Shown here: in pieces, positions 1-6,748 of the stretch | How positions within the stretch are numbered: the stretch's first letter is position 1 | Layout: every line of letters begins with the position of its first letter | Assembly (NCBI GenBank): GCA_030642005.1 | Contig: DAOWOP010000114.1 | Location: 1 to 8,234 of the forward strand | DNA length: 8,234 nt | Direction of reading: 5' to 3' | From: Planctomycetales bacterium | GTDB lineage: Bacteria > Planctomycetota > Phycisphaerae > SM23-33 | Program-made: the position numbers and the translations under genes | Notes under the pieces: model-generated | What the model saw: the letters and a program-made list of their open reading frames with translations, nothing else | What the model was told of the DNA's origin: nothing | The model's database searches: none

Positions 1-1
1 C

Positions 2-145
2 GAAGACCGCTCGGAGGACCGCACGACAGTGCTATTCAAGAACATTAAAACGCCTAAGAGTTTTCCCAAAAAGACGTTTGACCTGCCCCGCCCGCCGGCA
101 GGATGGGAATATCACGTCGAGAAGTACAAGGGGCAGGTCAAATAA
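2..145 (+). CDS. C-terminal end of an unidentified protein (5' truncated by window edge)
   Basis: An open frame runs from the window edge to a TAA at 143-145 and encodes 47 residues ending in WEYHVEKYKGQVK. The tail is rich in Lys, Asp, Glu and Arg, with a short proline stretch (LPRPPAGW) and no membrane segment or recognisable motif. It reads as a charged soluble C-terminus. I do not recognise the family. Support for it being a real gene is the uninterrupted frame to the edge and the tail-to-tail arrangement with the - strand glycosyltransferase gene, with a hairpin between the two stops. No start can be chosen because the 5' part lies outside the window. Confidence 0.5.
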   Translation, partial: EDRSEDRTTVLFKNIKTPKSFPKKTFDLPRPPAGWEYHVEKYKGQVK

Positions 146-159
146 GTGATGTGCGTATG

Positions 160-192
160 AAAAAAGCCGACGGATGGCAATCCGTCGGCTTT
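160..192 (-). terminator. Rho-independent terminator of the glycosyltransferase gene
   Basis: A perfect 12-bp stem (163-174 with 181-192, core AGCCGACGGA) closes a 6-base loop, TGGCAA. Read on the - strand, the stem is followed at once by six T residues (the A run at 160-165), the classical intrinsic terminator. It lies 11 bases past the glycosyltransferase stop (204-206). On the + strand the tract after the stem is only TTTGGG, so it would be weaker for the incoming left-hand gene, although the arrangement could act in both directions. Confidence 0.88.
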
Positions 193-203
193 GGGTGTCT
201 GGT

Positions 204-1727
204 TTATGACTCTTTACGCGCCGGAGCAGGACGGGCAATTCGTGCCCGGTGTCCCTGGAAACTCAGGATTGAGACGTAGAAGAACCCGACGGCGAAGATG
301 ACCATGAACGGCGCCGCCATTGCCGAGCGGACGCTCATCAGGCTGACGGCTGCACAGGCTGTCATGTAAATACCGAAGGCAAACTCCACGTACGGCAGGA
401 TATGGTGTTTGGGTTTCCGGGCGGCTTCGGCGGCCCTTTTATGCGTGCTGTACATATCCGTTCCCGCGCCGTACTTGGGCGTGCGGACGAACTCGCTCCG
501 CTTGCCGAAGATCGCCTCGGCCAGCGCCTTGGTGTTCGACAGGCATATCCCGATTCCCAGCGCCATAAGGAACGGCAGGTATTTCAGCACGCTCCGCCAG
601 TCGCGGAAGAGTTCATACTGGCTGGAGATGTAGAAGACGCTGGCCGAGACCGTCGCCAGCGTGAAGACCGCCATATCGAAAATCGCTCTTGCGAATGAGC
701 CTTCTTCCATCGGCAGCGCCCGGATGTACATCGCCGGAAACAGCAGCGTTATCAGGATGAGAACGTAAAAATGCACGGAAAAACAGGTCAACTGGAAGAA
801 CGCCTCGACCTTCGCCTTCAACGGCGCTTTTGACAGGAGTATCTTCGGCAGCATTTTCATAGCCGTTTGCGCCCCGCCCTTGGTCCAGCGGAACTGCTGT
901 GCCTTGAAGGCGTTCATTTCCGGCGGCAGTTCAGCCGGCGTGGTGAGTTCCGGCAGGAAGATGAATTTCCATCCGCGGAGTTGCGCACGGAACGACAGGT
1001 CCATGTCCTCGGTGAGCGTATCGTGCTGCCAGCCTCCGGAGTCGGTGATGGCGTTTTTTCGCCATATACCGGCAGTGCCGTTGAAGCACATGAACCGCCC
1101 GCTGCGGTTGCGGGCGACGTGCTCGATGGCGAAGTGCCCGTCGAGGTAAATCGCCTGCGACTGCGTCAGCAGCGAGTCGGTGCGATTGATGTGCTCCCAG
1201 CGGGTCTGGACCGCACAAATCCGCTCGTCGGTGAAATAGTGAATGGCATCGGCGATAATGTGAGCACCGGGTACAAAGTCCGCATCGAAGATGGCGACAA
1301 ATTCGCCCTTTGCGGTCTTCAGGCCGTTTTCCAGCGCCCCGGCCTTGTACCCGACGCGATTATCGCGATGGATGAACTCGATGTCGAAGCCTTCGGCCTG
1401 GGCTTTTTTCACCGCCGCCGCGGCAATTTCGACCGTTTCGTCCGTGCTGTCGTCGAGAACCTGAATCTGGAGCCTGTCGCGCGGATAATTTATCCGGCAG
1501 GTCTGCTCGATAATCCGCCTGGCGACGTATTGCTCGTTGTACATCGGCAACTGTACGGTAACGTGCGGGTGGTTCTCGAACCGCTCCGGCGTGCGCGGGG
1601 CCTTTCGACGATGACGATAATACAGGTACACCAGCACGTAGCGATGAAAGCCGTAGATGCACACCATCACCAGCGCAAAGGTATAAACCGCAATCAGAAT
1701 GTCCTGCCCCAGGTCAGCCCAGTTCAT
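204..1727 (-). CDS. Cellulose-synthase-like family 2 glycosyltransferase, integral membrane
   Basis: This 507-residue processive-type GT2 enzyme should transfer sugars from a nucleotide sugar onto a growing beta-linked polysaccharide at the inner face of the cytoplasmic membrane. One N-terminal membrane segment (about 10-37) precedes the GT-A catalytic domain (about 55-290). The four expected signatures are present: DD at 92-93 (VLDDSTDE), DAD at 148-150, TED at 239-241 and QQFRW at 277-281. Further hydrophobic segments follow at about 310-335, 347-367, 380-398, 447-465 and 471-490, with a conserved-looking EFVRTPKYG stretch at 412-420. There is no PilZ domain, so no direct cyclic-di-GMP control is visible. 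The ATG has a GAAGG ribosome site 7 bases upstream and a good promoter beyond it. The product (glucan, mannan or other) cannot be read from the sequence; similarity to CSLA/BcsA-type enzymes is family knowledge. It appears monocistronic. Confidence 0.9.
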   Translation of the reverse strand: MNWADLGQDILIAVYTFALVMVCIYGFHRYVLVYLYYRHRRKAPRTPERFENHPHVTVQLPMYNEQYVARRIIEQTCRINYPRDRLQIQVLDDSTDETVEIAAAAVKKAQAEGFDIEFIHRDNRVGYKAGALENGLKTAKGEFVAIFDADFVPGAHIIADAIHYFTDERICAVQTRWEHINRTDSLLTQSQAIYLDGHFAIEHVARNRSGRFMCFNGTAGIWRKNAITDSGGWQHDTLTEDMDLSFRAQLRGWKFIFLPELTTPAELPPEMNAFKAQQFRWTKGGAQTAMKMLPKILLSKAPLKAKVEAFFQLTCFSVHFYVLILITLLFPAMYIRALPMEEGSFARAIFDMAVFTLATVSASVFYISSQYELFRDWRSVLKYLPFLMALGIGICLSNTKALAEAIFGKRSEFVRTPKYGAGTDMYSTHKRAAEAARKPKHHILPYVEFAFGIYMTACAAVSLMSVRSAMAAPFMVIFAVGFFYVSILSFQGHRARIARPAPARKES

Positions 1728-1759
1728 ATATAGACCTTCAACCCCCGTGATTTCCCGTT

Positions 1760-1789
1760 ATTCTAGAGACAGCAAGCAAGCCGGGTCAA
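1760..1789 (-). promoter_or_regulatory. Sigma70-type promoter for the glycosyltransferase gene
   Basis: On the - strand, TTGACC (1789-1784) is followed after 18 bases by TAGAAT (1765-1760). Each box is one mismatch from consensus. Transcription would start near 1753, about 25 bases before the ATG at 1727. Confidence 0.65.
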
Positions 1790-1815
1790 GAAATTTTCCT
1801 CGCAATACATCTTAA

Positions 1816-1918
1816 ACCACAGAGGACACAGAGATCGCAGAGTTTACCGAAACAATCATTGATAAAACAAGATTTGCACTTTGTTTGTAACCTCTGTGTC
1901 CTCTGTGTCCTCTGTGGT
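1816..1918. repeat. Imperfect inverted repeat of 9-bp units (ACCACAGAGGACACAGAG type)
   Basis: The left arm 1816-1842 and right arm 1892-1918 are reverse complements over 27 bp with three mismatches. The outer 18 bp (1816-1833 and 1901-1918) are perfect. Each arm is made of degenerate CAGAGGACA repeats with 9-bp periodicity. The arms flank an AT-rich 49-base centre. From general knowledge, very similar CAGAGGACACAGAG-type repeats are scattered in intergenic regions of many environmental bacterial genomes, which suggests a small non-coding mobile element or remnant. No transposase frame and no clear target duplication are visible. Confidence 0.75.
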
Positions 1919-1923
1919 AGAAT
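1915..1923 (+). promoter_or_regulatory. Possible extended -10 promoter for the flavodoxin-dehydrogenase pair
   Basis: TG-G-TAGAAT at 1915-1923 fits an extended -10 box 30 bases before the ATG at 1954. No convincing -35 is seen at 16-18 bases. The TG and the first T come from the outer end of the 1816-1918 inverted repeat, so the repeat may contribute to this promoter. Confidence 0.35.
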
Positions 1924-1953
1924 ACCTCGACCAATCACGCGAAGGAGACGGAC

Positions 1954-2439
1954 ATGAGCGACATACTTATCGTCTATTATTCCCGAACGGGTAAGACGCG
2001 GATGGTGGCTGAAAAACTCGCCTCAATGCTGGCAGCCGACATTGAAGAAATCCGCGAGGCAAAGGAACGCGCCGGCAGGATGGGGTGGGTCGTCGGCGTC
2101 AAGGACAGCCTGCTCAATAAACCCGCCGAGATTACCAGCGAACACTCCGTCGAGCCGCGAAAACTGGTGATTATCGGTATGCCGGTATGGGCGTCGGCCC
2201 CGCCGCCGGCGGTCAGGGCCTTCCTGGGGCGATACGACCTTGCCGGCAAGACGGCCTGCGCGTTCTGCACCCACGACGGCGGCGGCGGCAAGGGGTTGTT
2301 CGCAAAGACAGTCGAACTCGTTCCCGGCGGGTTGGCCTCGACGCTGTCGCTGAAAAAGCCCCGCCCCGACGACCCGGTCCTGGATGAGCAACTCCGCCGG
2401 TGGTCCGACGAAATCCTCGCGCAAGTACAGGAAGGATGA
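1954..2439 (+). CDS. Flavodoxin-like protein
   Basis: This 161-residue protein has the flavodoxin fold and probably binds FMN for one- or two-electron transfer, or acts as a small FMN-dependent oxidoreductase in the cytoplasm. The phosphate-binding loop follows the first strand: ILIVYYSRTGKTR, with SRTGKT at 10-15. Later FMN-contact loops are likely MPVWA (76-80) and CTHDGGGG (105-112), the latter matching the third flavin loop. Length fits short-chain flavodoxins. The ATG has a strong ribosome site, GAAGGAG (1941-1947), 6 bases upstream. It is the first gene of a tight pair with the opine-dehydrogenase-like gene, one base separating stop and next start, so co-translation is likely. The physiological partner cannot be deduced. 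A role as electron donor to the neighbouring NAD(P) enzyme is not expected from that family's chemistry. Confidence 0.85.
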   Translation: MSDILIVYYSRTGKTRMVAEKLASMLAADIEEIREAKERAGRMGWVVGVKDSLLNKPAEITSEHSVEPRKLVIIGMPVWASAPPPAVRAFLGRYDLAGKTACAFCTHDGGGGKGLFAKTVELVPGGLASTLSLKKPRPDDPVLDEQLRRWSDEILAQVQEG

Positions 2440-2440
2440 A

Positions 2441-3541
2441 ATGAACCCAAGACGCATAACCATCATGGGCGGCGGGCACGGCGCGCGCACCGTTGCGGCG
2501 GACATGGCGTTGGCCGGACACACGGTAACGCTTTTCGAGTTCGAGAAATTTCACGATAACGTTTCGGCCATCTTCGAGAACCGAAAAATAGACATCTCCG
2601 GCAAGGCTCGACAGGGCACAGCCGAATTGGCCTGCACCACCCACGACGTCGCCGAGGCGACCGAAGGGGCCGAACTGGTCGTTATCGTCGTGCCTTCGCT
2701 GGCGCACAGGTTTTACGCCGAGGCCCTGGCCGGGCGCCTCAGCGACGGCCAGCACGTGGTCCTGGTGCCGGGTACCTTTGGAAGCCTGGAATTCATCGCG
2801 GGCGTAAGGCAACTCGGCTGCGATGCCGAGATCACCGTCTCGGAACTGGACACCTTGCCGTACGCCACGCGCATCCAAGGCCCAACGTCGGTCCGCGTTT
2901 TCCACAACCTGGCGACGTTCGGAATGGGCGTATTGCCTTCCGAGCGGACAGATGAGGTTCTGGGTCTGTTCCGGGACCTTTATCCGGGAACCACCGGCTA
3001 CCGCGACGTGCTCGAGGCGGGCCTGTCGAACTGCAACCCGATCATTCATCCGCTGGGCGTATTGATGAACGCCGGCAGGATCGAATACTCGCGGGGCGAG
3101 TTCTGGTATTACGAGGAGGGTATCACGCCTTCGACCGCCAGGGCGATGGAAAAACTCGACGACGAGCGGATAGCGATAGGACGTGAACTCGGACTCGAAC
3201 TGCCACGCCAGTCCGAAGCGCTCCATGCCGTGGGATACGGGCCTAAAGGCGACCTGTGGGAAGTCCTCAAAGGCAGCAAAGGTCTGACCCCGATTAAAGG
3301 CCCGACCGTCCTTTCCAACCGGTATGTAACCGAGGACATCCCGACAGGGCTGGTATGCTGGTCGCAACTGGGCGAGGCCGTCGGGGTCGATACGCCGCTG
3401 ATGAAAGCGACGATCGAACTGGGTATCGCCATAGCCGGCGTGAACTACTGGCAGACCGGAAGGACGCTCCGGCGCTGCGGCATCGATGGAATGTCGGCTG
3501 AAACGCTCCGCCAGTACGTCCGCACGGGAAAACGAATGTAG
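2441..3541 (+). CDS. NAD(P)-dependent opine/octopine dehydrogenase family protein
   Basis: This 366-residue protein resembles the octopine/nopaline dehydrogenase family, whose members join an amino acid and a 2-oxo acid by NAD(P)H-dependent reductive amination. The N-terminal Rossmann domain has the glycine-rich loop GGGHGARTVA (10-19) after ITIM, and the strand ending LFEFE (31-35) would contact the cofactor ribose. The C-terminal helical domain begins around 185 and carries NPIIHP (199-204; Asn199 and His203, the likely catalytic pair) and RYVTEDIPTGL (294-304; Asp299 the likely partner of His). These match the Asn/His/Asp set I recall from N-(1-carboxyethyl)norvaline dehydrogenase. The ATG at 2441 is preferred over an in-frame ATG at 2384 inside the flavodoxin gene, because AGGAAGGA (2429-2436) sits just upstream and the Rossmann fold starts at residue 5. 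Substrates are unknown; an opine is an inference from family only. Confidence 0.85.
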   Translation: MNPRRITIMGGGHGARTVAADMALAGHTVTLFEFEKFHDNVSAIFENRKIDISGKARQGTAELACTTHDVAEATEGAELVVIVVPSLAHRFYAEALAGRLSDGQHVVLVPGTFGSLEFIAGVRQLGCDAEITVSELDTLPYATRIQGPTSVRVFHNLATFGMGVLPSERTDEVLGLFRDLYPGTTGYRDVLEAGLSNCNPIIHPLGVLMNAGRIEYSRGEFWYYEEGITPSTARAMEKLDDERIAIGRELGLELPRQSEALHAVGYGPKGDLWEVLKGSKGLTPIKGPTVLSNRYVTEDIPTGLVCWSQLGEAVGVDTPLMKATIELGIAIAGVNYWQTGRTLRRCGIDGMSAETLRQYVRTGKRM

Positions 3542-3588
3542 TTTTCCAATGGCGTCGCGGTGGGCTGGTGATTGGGCGGCGGCGGGTG

Positions 3589-3594
3589 TACAAT
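3589..3594 (+). promoter_or_regulatory. Possible -10 box for the ybaK-like gene
   Basis: TACAAT lies 30 bases before the GTG start, the same distance as the -10 box ahead of the flavodoxin gene. No good -35 is visible at 16-18 bases. With an 83-base gap after the dehydrogenase stop and no terminator hairpin, read-through from the upstream pair is equally possible. Confidence 0.3.
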
Positions 3595-3624
3595 ACTATC
3601 AGGCATTTATGAAAGGGGCATAAA

Positions 3625-4083
3625 GTGGACGTGAAGAAATATCTCACCGAAGCGGGCGTGAAGTACACGTTGCTGAAGCATCCTGAGGCGTACACAGCCC
3701 AGGAGGTCGCCGCCGAAGAGCACGTCAGCGGCGACATGGTGGCCAAGTCGGTTCTGGTCCACGCAGGCGCCAAGCCGGTGCTGTGCGTCCTGCCGGCAAG
3801 TTGCAAGATCGACCTGGGCAAGTTGGCCAAGGCGCTGGAGGCCAAGACCTGCCGCCTGGCCGACGAGGCGGAACTTGGCAAGTTGTTCCCCGACGTGGAG
3901 ATCGGCGCTGAGCCTCCGTTCGGCAAGCCCTACGGGCTGGAGACTCTCGTCGATACGCGCCTGAGCCAGTGCCGGAGCATCACCTTCACCGCCGACACGC
4001 ACCGCCAGGCCGTTCAGATGGCATACGACGACTACGCCGCCCTGGCCGAGGCAAAGGTGCTTGACTTCGCCCTGCACCTGTAA
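3625..4083 (+). CDS. YbaK/EbsC-family aminoacyl-tRNA deacylase
   Basis: This 152-residue single-domain protein belongs to the YbaK/ProX superfamily, free-standing editing enzymes that hydrolyse mischarged aminoacyl-tRNAs in trans. Visible family features are the N-terminal HPEAYTAQEVA (19-29), the segment MVAKSVLV (38-45) with the invariant Lys41 that positions the tRNA 3' end, LPASCKIDL (56-64), and GAEPPFG (94-100), the glycine-rich loop lining the pocket. Length matches stand-alone members. The start is GTG with AGGGG (3614-3618) 6 bases upstream; a second in-frame GTG at 3631 has poorer spacing. Which tRNA and which amino acid are edited cannot be told. The gene converges on the aspS operon, with 7 bases between the stop codons and no room for a terminator. 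Confidence 0.88.
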   Translation: MDVKKYLTEAGVKYTLLKHPEAYTAQEVAAEEHVSGDMVAKSVLVHAGAKPVLCVLPASCKIDLGKLAKALEAKTCRLADEAELGKLFPDVEIGAEPPFGKPYGLETLVDTRLSQCRSITFTADTHRQAVQMAYDDYAALAEAKVLDFALHL

Positions 4084-4090
4084 CGACAAA

Positions 4091-4870
4091 CTACCGCTGC
4101 GTGGGCCAGTACCTTCGCCAGAATGTATAGGCGATTTCCGGGCGGCGCTGATGCCCGCCCTCGACGGCCTTGATCTTCATGCTGCGATGGTCCTGGCGGC
4201 GCAGATACTCATACGCCGACCACGACTGTCGGCCAATAGGATTGTGCCCGCTATAGACGGGATTGATGCCGGTCTTGGAAAAGTAAATCAGTATGTTTAT
4301 CTTCCGCGAGGCCGTCGAGACCGGCAGGGTCTTGAGTATCTCCAAGTTGCAGTTGCACAGGCGTGCGGCCATTGCGTTGAATTTTTCCGGGTTACGCATG
4401 GCGATGTAGTACATGGGAAAACCGCCGGCGGAATATCCGGTAATCATCACCGTCCGCTCGTCGATGTTGTAGCGTTTCTTCACTTCGGCCATCGCCGCCA
4501 GGACGCGCCGCTCATCTGTGGCGAGTTGCTTCAGGCGGGACGACCGGGCAACCGGCAGGACGCCCTGAACACTGGTCAGTTTGGGCGCAAGGACGATAAA
4601 GCCGTGCTCCTCGGCCAATGCTTTCCACTCCTTCACCTGCATATGGGCGCTGTCGTAGCCCGGCGTGCCATGGAGCGTTACCACCAGAGGCCACTTGCGG
4701 GCAGAATCGTATTCGCTGGGCACGTACAGGTAAAACCGCGCCTTGGTAGCCGGTTCGGTAACCTTGAATTCATCGACCGGCGTGTCCGTCGAATGCCAGA
4801 TCGGACAGCCAGTCAGCGATACCGACAGAAATCCAATGACAAGCACAAACATAAGCGATTTATCAGGCAT
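4091..4870 (-). CDS. Lipoprotein alpha/beta hydrolase (esterase-like)
   Basis: This 259-residue protein has a lipoprotein signal peptide: short charged start, hydrophobic core at 6-17 and lipobox SLTGC with Cys22 as lipidation site. It should be membrane-anchored and face the periplasm. The mature part is an alpha/beta hydrolase of the polyhydroxybutyrate-depolymerase/feruloyl-esterase kind. HGTPG (67-71) is the oxyanion-hole strand turn, GYSAGG (145-150) the nucleophile elbow with Ser147, and GGH (238-240) the likely catalytic His240. An Asp at the usual place after the sixth strand is not evident: the segment reads ILIYFSKTGINP (193-204). The substrate is unknown. The start lies 4 bases after the aspS stop, and its ribosome site (AAGG-type) lies within the end of aspS, so it is the second gene of that operon. 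It could be an esterase, acetyl-xylan-type or related hydrolase. Confidence 0.85.
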   Translation of the reverse strand: MPDKSLMFVLVIGFLSVSLTGCPIWHSTDTPVDEFKVTEPATKARFYLYVPSEYDSARKWPLVVTLHGTPGYDSAHMQVKEWKALAEEHGFIVLAPKLTSVQGVLPVARSSRLKQLATDERRVLAAMAEVKKRYNIDERTVMITGYSAGGFPMYYIAMRNPEKFNAMAARLCNCNLEILKTLPVSTASRKINILIYFSKTGINPVYSGHNPIGRQSWSAYEYLRRQDHRSMKIKAVEGGHQRRPEIAYTFWRRYWPTQR

Positions 4871-4874
4871 AACC

Positions 4875-6668
4875 TTACGCCTTCTGTGGTGGCGCGATGA
4901 TCTTCAGGTCCAGTTCGGCCAGTTGTTTATCTTCGACTTCCGCCGGCGCGCCGGTCAGCGGACAGATGCCCCGCTGGGTCTTCGGGAATGCGATTACGTC
5001 CCGCAGCGACGTTGCGCCGACCATCATCATCACGATGCGGTCGAGGCCAAGGGCGATCCCCCCATGCGGAGGCGCGCCGAACTGCAACGCATCCAGGAGG
5101 AAGCCGAACCTCGCATGGGCTTCGTCCTCGGAAATCCCCAGCAGGCCGAAGATACGCTTCTGGAGATCGGTCGAGTGGATACGGATGCTCCCGCCGCCCA
5201 GTTCCACCCCGTTCAGAACGATGTCATACGCCCGGCTCCTGACCGCGCCCGGGTCGGCCTGGAGCATCTCCAGTTGATCGGGCCTGGGCGAGGTGAACGG
5301 ATGGTGCAGGCTGTCCCAGCGCTGCTGGTCCTCGTTCCACTCGACCAGCGGGAATTCCGTTACCCAGCACCAGGCGAAATCGTCCGGGCTGAAGAGTTGT
5401 AATTCCTCGCCGAGTCTGCATCGCAGAGCAGCCAGCGCCTTGTTAACCGTGGCGGGCGCGTCGGCAAGGAAGAAAAAGATGTCGCCCGCGCCCGCGCCAA
5501 ACGCTTCGCGCAGACCGGTTTGAACGGGTTCATCGAGGAACTTCGCCGCCCCGCCGGCGAATCCGTCGCCTTCGACCTTGCACCATGCCAGGCCTTTAGC
5601 GCCGTAGTCGCCGACAAAGGCTGTGTAGCCGTCGATTTCCTTTCGCGTGAACTTCGCCCCGCCGGGAACACAGACGCCCTTGACCATCCCGCCGGCTGCG
5701 AGGCAGTCGGAAAAAACCTTGAAGGAGCAGCCTTTCACGATTTGCGAGACATCCCGCAGGAACAACTCGAACCGCATGTCAGGCCTGTCGGAGCCGTACT
5801 TATCCATCGCCTCGGCGTAGGTCAGCACGGTCGGAGCGGCGGGGAATTCCTTGCCCGCGACCCGGCATATCTTCTGAAGCACCTCGTTGGTAACTTCCAT
5901 CACGTCGGCCTCGGTAACGAACGACATTTCCACGTCCAGTTGCGTGAATTCAGGCTGGCGGTCGGCGCGGAGGTCCTCGTCGCGGAAGCAGCGGACGATC
6001 TGATAATACTTGTCCAGCCCGGAGACCATCAGTATCTGCTTGAACAGTTGCGGGCTTTGCGGCAGGGCGTAGAAGCACGCCTGCTGAAGGCGCGAAGGCA
6101 CCAGGAAGTCGCGAGCGCCTTCGGGGGTCGATTTGGTCAGGAAGGGCGTCTCGATCTCGATGAAATCCCGCTCGTCAAGAACGCTCCGCATGGCCCGGCA
6201 GATACTGTGCCGAAGGCGAAGCGCGCCGGTCATATCGGCCCGGCGAAGATCGACGTAGCGATAGCGAAGGCGCATATCCTCGGAGACTTTCTCGGTCGCG
6301 TCCGGCTCGAACGGGACGGTCTGCGACTTATTGAGCACCGTCAGGCCGTCGGCGACGACCTCGATCTTACCTGTCGGGAGTTTTGGGTTGATGCGGTCTT
6401 CGCCCCGCAGGCGGACCGTCCCGGCAATGGAGATTACCCACTCATTTCGCAGTGAACCGGCCAGTTTATGCAGTTCGGCGTCATCGGACGGGTCGAAGAC
6501 GATCTGCGTTATGCCTTCGCGGTCTCGCAGGTCGATGAAGACGATCCCGCCGTGGTCGCGGTAACTGCGCACCCACCCGCACAGGCGGACCCGGCCGCCC
6601 ACGTCGCCGCTGCTCAACTGCCCGCAGTTATGCGTGCGTTTCAATGCTTCGTCGAATGATTCAGTCAT
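4875..6668 (-). CDS. aspS: Aspartyl-tRNA synthetase, bacterial type with GAD insertion
   Basis: This 597-residue class II synthetase charges tRNA with aspartate, using ATP, in the cytoplasm. The N-terminal OB-fold anticodon-binding domain (about 12-115) contains VRLCGWV and DHGGIVFIDLRDREG (38-52). The catalytic core has motif 2 (CFRDEDLRADRQPEFTQLD, 227-245), the HHPF stretch (455-458) and motif 3 (GIALGLDR, 537-544). Between about 295 and 420 lies the GAD domain typical of bacterial AspRS, and total length is normal. The ATG has GGGG 8 bases upstream (6677-6680). It is the first gene of an operon with the lipoprotein hydrolase. His39 and the lack of Lys in the GEDRIN loop (89-94) recall non-discriminating AspRS enzymes that also aspartylate tRNA-Asn; this is an inference from remembered studies of the Pseudomonas enzyme. 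Confidence 0.97.
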   Translation of the reverse strand: MTESFDEALKRTHNCGQLSSGDVGGRVRLCGWVRSYRDHGGIVFIDLRDREGITQIVFDPSDDAELHKLAGSLRNEWVISIAGTVRLRGEDRINPKLPTGKIEVVADGLTVLNKSQTVPFEPDATEKVSEDMRLRYRYVDLRRADMTGALRLRHSICRAMRSVLDERDFIEIETPFLTKSTPEGARDFLVPSRLQQACFYALPQSPQLFKQILMVSGLDKYYQIVRCFRDEDLRADRQPEFTQLDVEMSFVTEADVMEVTNEVLQKICRVAGKEFPAAPTVLTYAEAMDKYGSDRPDMRFELFLRDVSQIVKGCSFKVFSDCLAAGGMVKGVCVPGGAKFTRKEIDGYTAFVGDYGAKGLAWCKVEGDGFAGGAAKFLDEPVQTGLREAFGAGAGDIFFFLADAPATVNKALAALRCRLGEELQLFSPDDFAWCWVTEFPLVEWNEDQQRWDSLHHPFTSPRPDQLEMLQADPGAVRSRAYDIVLNGVELGGGSIRIHSTDLQKRIFGLLGISEDEAHARFGFLLDALQFGAPPHGGIALGLDRIVMMMVGATSLRDVIAFPKTQRGICPLTGAPAEVEDKQLAELDLKIIAPPQKA

Positions 6669-6725
6669 ACACTTTTCCCCGATTTATCAATAACCGTCCT
6701 GGCGGCACAGGTTGAGCAGGTTACT

Positions 6726-6742
6726 CATTTTGCGGCAAAATG
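6726..6742. promoter_or_regulatory. 17-bp perfect palindrome upstream of aspS (operator-like)
   Basis: CATTTTGC-G-GCAAAATG has perfect 8-bp arms around one central base. It lies 58 bases before the aspS ATG and covers the start point predicted from the candidate aspS promoter. That position suits a repressor operator. As RNA, a one-base loop is unfavourable, so a DNA-binding site is the likelier reading. No regulator is encoded nearby. Confidence 0.45.
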
Positions 6743-6748
6743 CAACAG

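Noticed and set aside
867..1733. 288-codon + strand open frame opposite the glycosyltransferase
   Set aside because: It is antisense to the GT2 catalytic domain, whose DAD, TED and QxxRW motifs are intact on the - strand.
2384..2440. Longer N-terminus for the dehydrogenase starting inside the flavodoxin gene
   Set aside because: The extra 19 residues are low-complexity and charged, there is no ribosome site, and ATG 2441 has a good one directly before the Rossmann strand.
2213..3367. 384-codon - strand open frame opposite the dehydrogenase gene
   Set aside because: It is a codon-bias shadow: the + strand has clear Rossmann and catalytic motifs with a good ribosome site, while this frame shows none and crosses the flavodoxin stop.
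3546..3575. CCAAT...ATTGG inverted repeat after the dehydrogenase gene as a terminator
   Set aside because: The stem is only 5 bp with a 20-base loop and no T run.
3609..3623. Four-codon leader frame (ATG AAA GGG GCA TAA) just before the ybaK-like GTG start
   Set aside because: It overlaps the ribosome site and has no site of its own; most likely chance.
5520..6455. 311-codon + strand open frame inside aspS
   Set aside because: It is antisense to the aspS catalytic core and has no recognisable domain; explained by GC-rich third positions of aspS.
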